Assembly (NCBI GenBank): GCA_037127255.1
Contig: JBANSL010000013.1
Location: 64,669,688-64,733,687 of the forward strand
Direction of reading: 5' to 3'
From: Persicaria tinctoria
Taxonomy: Eukaryota > Streptophyta > Magnoliopsida > Caryophyllales > Polygonaceae
DNA length: 64,000 nt
The notes under the pieces are model-generated. The model saw only the letters and a list, made by a program, of their open reading frames with translations, had not been told where the DNA came from and made no database searches. Shown piece by piece: positions 32,191 through 42,783 of the stretch. The position numbers and the translations under genes are program-made. The first letter of the stretch is position 1. Each line of letters opens with the position of its first letter.

Positions 32191-33620
32191 ATGCGAAGAA
32201 CTGATCGCACGCCTATAGACCCTCTTCTCGAACCAGAGCGATACTTCCACCTTCGACAAAGGTTCGGGGGGATGTTATAAATCAACAATGAGAACGAGGG
32301 CCAGCTCACACCAGCACGGGAGCTTGAGTAACTTCGCCTACGGATAGAGGAACTCACTACCAGATAATCAGAACACGCCCGATGAGAGGCAGAATATACA
32401 TAGAATCAGCAACGGTGGGAGGCAAGGGTAGATCGCGAGGTCAACGCGAGAAGGTAACTTGAGGAGCAGATTGGGCATGTCCGAACAAATGCAAAGGAGT
32501 ATATGCATCCTACTCTAGAAGTTCCAGAATCGCCGATTGTTCTTCCCCTGTTAATTTTGAAATTCCTCATTCTTTTATTACTGAAATTAGGAGGACTCAA
32601 TTTAGGGAAAGAATCAATGAATGCCATTTAGAGCATGTCACCACTTTTATAGATTTATGTGAAGCTATTGCAGATGGTGCTAATTTAGAATATCTAAAAC
32701 TAAAGGCTTTTCGTTGGTCCTTTGCAGGAATAGCACAACAGTGGTTGTAAGGATTGCCTGCACGATCAATTCGCACGTGGAACGAACTGCAGGACTTGTT
32801 CCTCAACAAGTTCTTTCCTCCTGCAAAGACAGCTGCTCTCAGACAATAAATCACGACTTTCAGACAAAATCCAGGAGAACCATTAGCACATGTCTGGGAG
32901 CGCTGCAAAAGGTTTCTGAAATCCTGTCCTACGCACGGACAACCCCCATACGTAATCCAAGAGATCATCTTCAACTGTCTGGATGCGCCTACTAAGGATC
33001 GGATCAACAACTACACTGCCTATGAGTATCTCGAGTACACTCTGTGCCGTGCTTGGGAAGTCTTTGAGACACTGGCCAACTACGACAACACATATGGGAC
33101 TTCTGCGGCCTCCGTTGACGAAAGGTATGAAAGGCCTGCCCCATCTATGTCATTGTATGTGCCACCAAAGGAGGTTGATCCGGATGTCAGGGAGCAGTTC
33201 CAAAATGACCAAGTACGCCGTCTTACCAAACAAGTCAAATTCTTGTCTAAAAATTTGCCTTGTTTGGAATGTGGTTCTGTGAGGTACAACACCACTGCGT
33301 GTCCACACGTCGATCAAGTACATCAAGCGGAAACCCACGAAGAGGTAAGCTATGCAGGGGGACATTACTCAGGACCACATCAGAACCAAAACTAAAGCTA
33401 TTATCGCCGACCCCAGCATCAAAATCCCCCTCCCTACAGAGCTCCTGGTCACCCTGACAGAGAAGGTAAGAAAGATGACCTACAAACCATTCTTGAGGAG
33501 ATGCGGAGGAATCATTCAGACACCAAGCAATCTATCAATTCCATCCACACTCAGATGCATGGAGTCAACTCTAGGCTTGGAGAAATCGATATCTGGCGAA
33601 ATCGATTGAAACCCGGATTG
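32191..33620 (+). pseudogene. gag: element A gag (degenerate)
   Basis: ATG at 32191 starts MRRTDRTP, equivalent to the B gag start. The frame is broken repeatedly by stops and frameshifts. Recognisable pieces are the capsid core near 32690-32730 (KLKAFRWSFAG) and the segment VPPKEVDPDVREQF (33160-33200, B has EPSKEIDPDVREQF). The zinc knuckle reads CLECGSVRYNTTAC near 33260-33300, with the zinc-binding His replaced by Tyr. A dead gene, more decayed than that of B. Confidence 0.8.
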
Positions 33621-33706
33621 GTCAACTGGCTACATCCGTCCCCAAACAATCAGGTACGCTCCCTGGATCCTCTGAACTTAATCCTAAAGGTAGATCTACA
33701 GGACAT

Positions 33707-34795
33707 GTGGCTGCCATGAATCTAAGGAGTGGGCGACAGATGCAAACGCCCGAGCAAAGCACAGACGGAGAAGCTGCAGGAGACTCCTCGACCTCGACCA
33801 AATCAGTCAACATCGACCAGACCGTACTCGACGTCGAGGAACCTCTACTCGACATCGACCAGAACCATACGTCAGCGTCGAAGTCGAGCAATCCAGTCGA
33901 CATCGTCCACCCTCCTGCCCAGGTCGACCGCCCTTCTGCATCTCCAACGAAAAAAAGGCTGCCATTCCCAACAAAATCTTCAAGGGATCCAGGAGATAAG
34001 AAGTTTCAGCGTTTCATAAAGATGCTTCAAAGGCTCAACGTCACACTACCCTTCACATAGGCTCTTAATGAGATGCCATCCTATGTCAAGTTCCTCAAGG
34101 AGATTCTGAGCAGGAAGCGGTCAATGGCTGAAATCGTAGAGCAATGCAGCCAGATGGACGTACTTGAGAAAAGGCCAGATCCAGGTAAGTTTGCTATAAC
34201 CATTGGATTTGGTCAATATAATTTCAATGCTTTGTGTGACTTGGGAGCCAGTGTGAGTATAATTCCTTTATCTATCTGATCCAAAGTTAAGATAGGTGCT
34301 CTAGAGCCTGTGGATGCAAAGTTATACATGGCGAACAACATGGTGGTCATCCCAATAGGCATGGTGGACAATGTACCAGTGCATGTAGATAAGTTCTTTG
34401 TCCTTGCTGATTTCTTAGTTATTGATATGGCAGAGTACCCTGCTTGTCCAATCATTCTATGAAGGCCCTTCTTAGCGACGGTGGATGCCAATATAAGCAT
34501 ACGGATCGGAAGGGAGTGCTCACTTTCAACATCACCGATGAGGTAACTGAGTATTCCTTTAATAAAACCGAAAGGCATACAGGTCCCATGGAAGAGGTAA
34601 AGTCAATATCAGCCAGGTACATTACTTGCGGGGAGCCTAAGGTAATGAACATGACCCCCGAGGAGTTGGAAAAGAGGGATATGGAAGCTCAGGTGGAGGA
34701 GATCATGGCCATCCTAAACGACGCCACAAAGGATCTACTCGACATCGACCAAAGTAAGTCGATATCGAGTAACTATATTTCGGATGCCTTGCCAT
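33707..34795 (+). pseudogene. pro: element A protease region
   Basis: Starts after the gag end motif MNLRSG. A TCGA-encoded linker (33785-33910) is followed by LPFPTKSS and the retropepsin: LCDLGASVSIIPLSI near 34235. Stops fall at TAG 34058-34060, TGA after PLSI (34277) and TGA in place of Gly of ILGRPF (near 34461), all compatible with single-base changes against the B sequence. A second TCGA-rich linker (34735-34950) follows. No reverse transcriptase downstream. Confidence 0.8.
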
Positions 34796-35000
34796 GATTC
34801 AAGTATGATGTCGAAGTCGACCAAAAGTACTCGACGTCGAGTACTCTAGTCGACGTCAACCAGATCCCGAGCCCACCACCAACCACAACACCATCGAGTA
34901 AGCTACCCGAAGTCGAGCTCTACTCGACGCCGAGTAGCCTACTCGACGTCGACCAGCACCCACCTTCCTCGACTCCTCCACAAGAACTAGTGGATTCGTG

Positions 35001-35389
35001 TCTGAGTCCCTCCCACTTGAGACTCCGCGGACGTAGAACTTTGTCTCAAATCGCGTAAACAATTCTATGGTGTTCTTGCTTTTGGATTCTGGTTTTCTAG
35101 TTCTTGTTTGCGCTCTAGCTTGCATCTGAGATCACAACTGGATATTAAAGGTGATTCACTAACAATTAATAACCACCTTGATCAAAGGCGCGCTTTGGAA
35201 AAGTCCATGGGAGATTAAAATCATCCTTGCAAATATAACACTCATATCACACGAACAACAACAAAAATACACCAGAATCTACTAAAAACAACCAAAAAAT
35301 CGAATGAGATTTAGGTTTTTTCATAGTCGCAAAAAAAAAAATTGTGGTCGATTATACCCTTATCAATGATATTTTGAGATTATATATAT
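35001..35389. other. spacer right of element A
   Basis: AT-rich with an A10 run near 35332. No gene or recognisable element seen. Confidence 0.4.
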
Positions 35390-36040
35390 GATAACATACT
35401 TTTATGTTTAAAGATCGGTGTAAATTCCAACAAAAAAAAATCAAATCACCTAAATCTGAAGAGATGTGGTTGTTGAATGAGTTTATGACAACGGTGGTTT
35501 GAAGAGATATTGCAAGAGGGTTGTTGAAGGAGCATAATTTACGATAGCATACTTTTATGTTTAAAGATCGGTGTAAATTACAACAAAAAAAAATAAATCA
35601 AAATCACCCAAATATGAAGAGAGGTGGTTGTTGAATGAGTTTATGACAACGGTGTTGAAGGAGCATAATTTACACAGTTCCATTGACTAAAACAAGGTAA
35701 AAAGATTTTTTTTGTCTCGGGTAAAAATGTCATTAATTTATAAAAAATTCTGAAGATTGTTTTTTGTCTCGACTAAATCTGAAGAGAGGTGGTTGTTGAA
35801 TGAGTTTATGACAATGGTGGTTGGAAGAGATATTGCAAGAGGTCGGGTTATTGTAGGAGCATAATTTACAATAACATACTTTTATGTTTAAAGATCGGTG
35901 TAAATTCCAACAAAAAAAAATAATCAAAATCACCCAAATCTGAAGAGAGGTGGTTGTTGAATGAGTTTATGACAACGTTGTTGAAGGAGCATAATTTACA
36001 CAGTTACGTTGCATCGACTAAAACAAGATAAAAAAAAAAA
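35390..36040. repeat. complex tandem repeat
   Basis: GAAGAG(A/G)TGGTTGTTGAATG occurs at about 35458, 35617, 35780 and 35943 (intervals near 160 bp), and TTTAAAGATCGGTGTAAATT at about 35408, 35560 and 35887. The units are imperfect and some carry an additional AAGGTAAAAAGATTTTTTTTGT segment. Not coding. Confidence 0.85.
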
Positions 36041-37532
36041 AATTGTTAAAATTCATCTTGCTAACGGATAAATTAGGGGTTGCCAATAGACTTTTATGAC
36101 TTTTTTTATCATCACAACAAAAAACCATATCAATACAAGTAAACATTTTTTTTTTATTAGGTACAAATTCGAGCTCAGACAAGCCTAAAGCTCGAGAGGT
36201 CGACGAATCAGCAGACAGACTAACTGTAAACATACAAATATGAACACACAAATTAACACAGATTGATGAAAGAAACGACCTTAAAAACTAATATAAGTCG
36301 TCAGCCACCGGATGAGTCGAAGGAGATCAAGATGAGCCATGAATGCCGAGAACACGGGAGAGTGTCACGACTCACACGGAGTCTCGACGCCGCGAAGGAG
36401 GAGAACAGTAACCCACCACCGAAAAGGGTGAAACTTGGGGAAGTGCGGACCACCGACATTGCCCCCACCTAGATGAAGAATCTTTGAAGACCACGGGCAC
36501 CATCACGAGACAGGACACCCGATACTGCAACCCAACTTGGAACAAAATGCACCCACATCAAAGCAGTGACCCGAAACCAAAAGATGGAACAAATACATGT
36601 CAAAAAGGGATGATCTAAACATCGGTCGAAAATATGCGTGCAAACTCCCGGAACCAAAATGAAAGTCTGGGAAGGAATTATTAAATTATCAATACGCAAA
36701 GTATATTCCACACCTTTTCAGGATTTTAATATAACCCTTTTGAGATTTTAGTCAAATCCTTTTGGGATTTTTGTCAAACGCTTTCGGGATTTTAGCCAAA
36801 CCCTTTCGGGATTTTTAATACAAGTATACTTCTTATTAGCAACTAATGGATTTGATAAAAAAAAAAAACTCCTTACTATGCGATTAGCGATGCCCGTGGG
36901 GTATTGATTTACTCATTTATGATACTCGGACACTTTCTTTATCCTTTAATTCTTTTTCTATTCGTCATATTTTCAGTGACTCGAATTTTGTCGTCGATCG
37001 GGTCGCGTACCTGGCTTATAGCATTCCTACCGACGAGGATCTGCTGGATGATCATGAACTTCGCGTACCTGGCTTATAGTTATTTGTATAATCGATAGCT
37101 ATTTCCTAATTACTTTCATGTATTAAAAAAATAAATGGATTTGATCAAAGAAGACCGCTAAATATTTGAATTTATACGATGATATCAAACAGACACTGTA
37201 AAAATAATTCTAACTGTTTCCCGCGGTAAAAAAAAAAGGGTTCTAATAGAATTTTTCTTGTGTTTAAAAGGAAGAGGTTGGTGTTGATCAGTGTTAGGCA
37301 CGAAGAAGATTGAACCTCCATTTCCACCATGACGTCACATTCAGAAACCGCAGCAAACTCCTGTAAATGGATTGCTTAGTTTCTTCCACCTCCCCTCCGT
37401 TTTCATCTCCCATCTTCCCCCCATTCCGTTCTTTCTGCACAGTAAACATTTTTCATCTTCATTATAACTTATCCCTGAATTAAGATTTAAGATCGATCGA
37501 TCGAGCAGTTAATTCACCCATCTTAATTCAAA
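36041..37532. other. spacer with degraded repeat, no supported gene
   Basis: Includes a minisatellite (36716-36822) and a duplicated phrase CGCGTACCTGGCTTATAG (about 37003 and 37062). A minus-strand frame at 36469-36711 (DHPFLTC...FWFRVTALMW) faintly recalls the zinc-binding tail of LINE reverse transcriptases, but too weakly to call. Confidence 0.4.
36716..36822. repeat. minisatellite, about 4 units of 21-26 bp
   Basis: Units of the type CCCTTTCGGGATTTTAGCCAAA, each slightly different. Confidence 0.8.
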
Positions 37533-39226
37533 CTAACTCACCGTCAAAATGAACTTCAATCCGACCTTGATTTGACCCTTGTAGGTATCGTCCTCCAGAA
37601 CCACATTGTAAGGACTCGACTGGACATCGACGATCCCGTTTTTCTCCCCTTCGGAAATCAAACCACCTAGCTCTATCCTGCAGCGCCACCATAATTAAAC
37701 CCTAATTTTAAACAAACTACATGCCCTCATATACAAGTATGAAGTATCAGTCAACTGAAATTATCATTTCTATCTCGTGATTCTCGTTTGGTTAAATACG
37801 GGAAGTATAATTTCCTTGAATTTAACTTCATAGAAACTCAATTCCCATAAAATGTTTTTTTTTTTAGCAAAATTCCCATAAATTATTAAATCATGAGAAT
37901 TGGGAAAATGCGTTTGGTTTGATTTTGGAATACAATAATTAAAATGAGGAAAGTATAAATTTTCAATTCAAAAGGTGGAAGTGGAATTTAAGTAAAATTC
38001 CTCCAAAATGAAGGAATTTAAATTCCGGATTTTTTCATGACAAAAAATAATCAACTAAACAAGTATATTAAGTCTAATTCCTATGATTTTCTACTTCCTC
38101 GGTTTTTTACTTGCCAACCAAACGTGCCCCAAGTTTGGTTAATTATTACTCAGTATTTTACTCCCTTTTGTATCACTTTTTTTTAATTACAAAAAATGTT
38201 TGATAATAATCATAGGTTTATAAAGACTATTAGTAAGACCATTAATGATATACGAAAAGCCCTCTAGCACGTCTATTTATTTTAAAATAATGTAATTTAA
38301 ATATTACTAGATCTTTTTTTTATAAGTATCAAACCTTACAAGAATTAAACTAGTGTACGTTTATGTTAACACAATATTCTAAAATTATAGCTATTATCTA
38401 TAAAAAAAATTATTAAAAATATGACAAAAATAATAAATCTGAGTTATAATGTGAGAATTAAAGTAATAAAAATCAAAGTGCATGTGCGTTAAATATAAAA
38501 CAGAAATTATTCCTGATATAAATAATTCATTCTATCAAAAAATAATATAGATATAAATAAAATAATAGATATCAAATAATTAATTTTGATATAAATAATT
38601 ATTTCCACCAAAATAATATAGATATAAATATATATTTATCTATTACGCTGTAATATTTTGCTAAGTATGGCTATGAGATAGTTTTATTTATATTTTTATC
38701 AAATTGAAAATCAATTAACAAACAAACAGCCAAGTGGGTCAACATGTTATCTATATATTATGGTATATATCAGAGAGAGAGAGAGAGATGTTACATGGAT
38801 TGGCCAACGAAACCTTCATTTTTGAGATACTCTTCATCAAGTATACTCATCTTTAGAGTTCCCAAGTTCTTCCACTCTGAAAGAGGAAGCTTGAACTCGA
38901 ATTTCTCGTTCCAAAAGGCTTCATGGCGATGTCCTAATACCCACACGACACGACCCATAAAATATATTACACGACATGATTTTAAAATATGTGATCTAGC
39001 TAACAATCAAGGTGAAACCTGTGGTGGTTTTGCTCCTCCGAACTTCATCGCCGCATTGTATAAGCACATAGTAGGCCGGTTTCCCTACGCGAAATTCCAT
39101 CTTTTTCAGCTCATACGACAATATATATGAGAGTGATTAAATAGTTGTAACATTACCGATTCTCACTCGACGTTTGATCCCTTTAGCATTGACAAGAAGC
39201 ACTTCGAGCCTTCCGCTTTGCTCCAT
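37533..39226 (-). CDS. small C2-domain protein (139 aa, four exons)
   Basis: Exons on the minus strand: 39226-39157, 39084-39019, 38933-38795, 37677-37533. All junctions are GT-AG and keep phase; 420 nt in total including TAG. The protein starts MEQSGRLEVLLVNAKGI, the first strand of a C2 fold, continues CGDEVRRSKTTTG and EAFWNEKFEFKLP, and ends GGLISEGE...PYNVVLEDDTYKGQIKVGLKF, the typical last strands of plant single-C2 proteins (elicitor-responsive / phloem PP16-like). Most Ca2+-binding aspartates of the first loop are not evident (RVRIGKPAYY where DPYV is common), so Ca2+ dependence is doubtful. It probably binds membrane phospholipid. Intron 3 is 1.1 kb and AT-rich. Exon 1 acceptor choice (GTAG at 39085-39088) was made to keep frame; an alternative acceptor exists at about 39110. 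Confidence 0.82.
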
Positions 39227-39261
39227 TGTGAACAAAAAATGGCGACATTTCAGAACTGTCC

Positions 39262-39272
39262 TTTATATATAT
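39262..39272 (-). promoter_or_regulatory. TATA box of the C2-domain gene
   Basis: Minus strand ATATATAAAG, 36-48 bases upstream of the proposed ATG at 39226; a short 5' UTR is implied. Confidence 0.5.
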
Positions 39273-39452
39273 GTATCCAATTTAATGGTGTTCTTGAGCA
39301 GTAACTATACTGAACTAAACTGCAAGATAATTAATAACTCTTAACCCCAAGTAACCTATTCCGTCTTGATTAACCCAGATAGTTGAATCTGTAACTGGTA
39401 GGTGTTAATTAACTCAGACTTGAAACAAAAATGGAAAAAAAAATTGAAAAAT

Positions 39453-39524
39453 TCCGTTGCCGGGACTTGAACCCGGGTCTCTCGGGTGAGAGCCGAGTAT
39501 CCTAACCACCTAGACTACAACGGA
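39453..39524 (-). tRNA. trnE-CTC: tRNA-Glu (anticodon CTC)
   Basis: 72 nt, folds as a standard cloverleaf: acceptor TCCGTTG/CAACGGA, D arm with GTCTAGGTGGTTAGGA, anticodon stem CTCGG/CCGAG with loop CTCTCAC, T arm CCGGG TTCAAGT CCCGG. Both internal promoter boxes are intact. A run of five T on the minus strand at 39451-39447 is a suitable RNA polymerase III terminator. No intron; CCA is not encoded, as expected for a eukaryotic gene. The C2-domain gene on the same strand starts 226 bp away. Confidence 0.95.
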
Positions 39525-39904
39525 TTTCTGATATCTTAGGCAGAATAACCTATTAATTTGAGCTAAATACCAGGTCCTAAGTATTCTACAGCCCATATGA
39601 TGGTTAAAAGTATTGTATCGAATTTTGCATAAAGATCAATAAAAAGTCTCTATTATTTACATTTTTGGCTTATGGATACAAAAAATAGCAATTAGATACA
39701 CATAAAAAAAACTTAAAAAAAAAATTCCAAACCAATGGCTACTCTAAATATTATAGATGTTAGGTTGAAAGCTATATGGGCAAAGCAAAGAATTAAATGG
39801 CCACCTGCAGGTGCAGGGACGGAAGTAGGGTGAGCGGTGTATGCTACAGTCCACCCCAGTTTACTAGTAATATGTATAACATAGGTAGGCTAGTATCATG
39901 TTGT

Positions 39905-39990
39905 TTGAATAGCCTAGTTGGTCGAGAGTGCAGTTGCGCATTCAAATGACCTAGGTTTGAGTCCTTGCTGCTGCTAATCTTTTATTACTA
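39905..39990 (+). repeat. tRNA-like (SINE-type) sequence with A and B boxes
   Basis: TAGCCTAGTTGG (39910-39921) fits the polymerase III A box and GGTTTGAGTCC (39954-39964) the B box, spaced as in a tRNA. It lies in a longer repeat-like stretch (from about 39815) and no clean target duplication was found. It may be a SINE head or a tRNA-derived part of another repeat. Confidence 0.45.
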
Positions 39991-42721
39991 ATTTCATTTA
40001 AATTAGCGATCAATCTTTTATTAATTTCGTCATTTTATGGTATTTGATTTATATATAACTTGAAGATTATTGGATAAGTCAACTTGGATTCTCAAACCTT
40101 TATCCAACAATTATTTAAGTTTATTAGCCACTTTCTCTCTAGCTAGAGTTGTAACGGCCCGGGATTATGATTCCCAGGTTACGTTTCGAGGTATGAAACC
40201 CCTCGTTAGGATCTTGCGCCCCGAGTACAGGTTGAAGGTTTGGAATTCTACTCTAAGGGATCGTTGGAATCCCCAGGGAAGTCCCCTGTACCTGCCATAA
40301 GTCTAAGCGTGGAAAATCAACAGTCATGCAAATAGTAGAATCAATGTGTAATACAAGAGGGTGTCGCGGCAGAGCCGGGTCAAAACCAAATCAATAAGCG
40401 TATTTATCAAAATCTAAGGTCAGACCATTTCTTTGCAATCGCCCAAGAGAGTTCCCACGTTATAGAAGCAATGAACAATCATGCTGCAAAACAAACCTAA
40501 AAAAATATGTATGCGGGGCGGTGTCAGATCGAAGCCTTACGCAATATAATCCCAAACAAGCAGACACATACACACGCTAGTCCTAATAAAGATGTTTCTA
40601 GATGCAAGACGGAATATTAACACACTAGCTAGCATGGTCCTAAGATCAAGTGCATAAATATAATAAGGCCTTGGCACCGAATACCAAGTGGTATATCCCT
40701 CTCCTACCTCCACCCCCTTCCGATAGGGCGGAGACTGGCCAGCTCGTGAATGCATTCCATAATAATCGGGCGGCACGCATGCCCAACCCGTATCCACAAT
40801 AAAGCCCGCAGGCAGCTCATAATATAAGGAAGTTCCATGACTCGATTGACTCAAGACGGGACCCGATGGGACTAGGTCGTCCTATAACCCTAGCAAAGAC
40901 TATAGTTACTTCACAGATAACAGCCGTTCTATTTACAAAAGCAAAGAGTAAACGAATGCTCAATCATGAGTGCAATCCTAGGAGGATACTACATGGCATG
41001 CTTTATTATGAATGCAAACACCTAGTATGCACATGGCTACAAGAGGGAGATCTCTTTTCGAATCTGAGTGAGCTCATATAGGAACTCACCTGGCTATGCA
41101 TAACAGCATAAGAGAAGATCCGACATACATCATTCATAATCACAAAGTATCACCTAGATACACATCAGAACATATATATAAGTCTACGTCTAATCATCCA
41201 AGCACTCAAGCATATCATTCAACAAAGAATAGCAACCATATTGCAATCATCATTTTGTCAAGTTCAACCATTCATCATATTGCCACATTCAACAAGGCCA
41301 TATCGTTCTCATCATTTCCATCAGCCACATTCATGTATTCGCAACATTATATCCGCGATACCAATCCGCATATCATATATAGCAAGTTCATCATATTCAT
41401 CATATCTCGAAAGCATTAAGTGAACTATACATAAGTCTAACACTTTATCATGCCATTAGTCAATCAAGCATGCCATTAGTTCACACAAATCATGGTATTA
41501 GACAATCATTCATATCAATCATGCTAGTTAGTCATCGAGCACATAATCCCCAAATTAGCCTTGAAAACCATTTCAAAGTCCGATTCAAATAGTTAGAAGT
41601 TCCGACCTCGGAAAATATTCGTCAAATTCCTTTTTCTAAAATCCAAGTCTCATAATATTATATTTGTTTTAAATCACCCTAATATTATAGTCTTAATCTC
41701 AAAATAATATTTTATAATAACTTAAATACCAAATATTAAACACTTTCATGAAATATTTTCCAAATCCTTTTAAATCCCAATTATTTCCATTTAATAAAAC
41801 CACCCTTCTTTAATTATCTAACCAACCCCTTTTATTTTATAAAACCCAAAACCGACCCTCCATTATTTTATTAAATACCAAAAGCGAACTCGTGTTTTAA
41901 ATTACGAAAAACCACCCCCTATTTTGGAAAACCCCAATCGAATTCACATTTGATAAGATAGGCCCACAATCCATTTTCTTTGAAAAACCAATAATTTGGC
42001 CCAATTTCATTGCTTGTGTTTTCTGAAGTTAAAAAGGCCCAACAATCCCTTGTTAAAATCTGATTTTGCATTTTACTAAACCGAACCGGTTTGCTTAAAT
42101 AAAATAGCCGGACCGGTCTGATTAAAACAACACAATTTAGAAGCCAAACCCAAATTACACTGTTCACCTTCTTCGTTCCAACATCTGCTCGAAAATGGAG
42201 GAAAGGAAAGGGAGAAGAGCTACTCGCTGGCGACGACATCGGCCTCCGACAACCTATTTACGACACCGACACACACACAAGGCAAGAAGGAAGGGAAGAA
42301 GTGGGGAGGAGGAGCTCACCGAGTGGATTCGAAATCGTCGGGCTTCGATTCGACTCGCCGGAGTTCCGATTGGGGCCTGCCGAGGACGGGGAGAGCTCCG
42401 AGGACCTGGGTCGGGGTAAATAATTACAAAGGAGGCCCCATTAAGCGAGTTTGAGAGCAAGAGGGAGTGAGGGTGAGCTTACCGAGCGGAAACGGCGAGA
42501 ACATGGAAAGAGGAGAAGGGAACGAGCTCGGCGGCGGCTCCTGGTTGCTGATCGTCTGGCAGCTTGGAGATATTGGAGGAGGTGTGGTGGACGCCTGCTA
42601 CTGCTTCCCGGGGAAGAGAAGTGAAGGAGGAAGAGATGGGGTTTATTTGTGAGCCCTCGGCAAGACAGGGGAGTGGGAGGTGTAGCTGTAGATCCGATGG
42701 TGGCCGGCGATGTTCTGGTGG

Positions 42722-42736
42722 GCCGGGGGGGGGGGG
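42722..42736 (+). repeat. poly-G tract
   Basis: About a dozen consecutive G after GGCC; a strong G-run in an otherwise mixed GC-rich segment of the LTR-like block. Confidence 0.8.
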
Positions 42737-42783
42737 TAACGGCAGTGTAGTGGCTGGGAAACTGAGGTGGTGGCGGAAGGGTG

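Larger units (their letters stand above)
21281..35000 (+). mobile_element. element A: TCGA-family Athila-like retrotransposon (gag-protease), split by element B
   Basis: The 5' LTR is in two pieces, 21281-22096 and 31092-32071, separated by the complete minus-strand element B and its AACAC target duplication. Primer site at 32078-32095, degenerate gag (32191 to about 33620), protease region (33707-34795). No reverse transcriptase, integrase or 3' LTR follows; recognisable element sequence stops at about 35000. The right end is therefore a truncation point, and the stated end is approximate. Confidence 0.75.

Noticed and set aside
36469..36711. Possible LINE zinc-binding tail on the minus strand
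   Set aside because: Only a loose resemblance; no reverse transcriptase or endonuclease nearby and no A-rich tail or target duplication found.
37000..37100. Small frame with duplicated CGCGTACCTGGCTTATAG phrase
   Set aside because: Too short, no domain, the duplication explains the apparent conservation.
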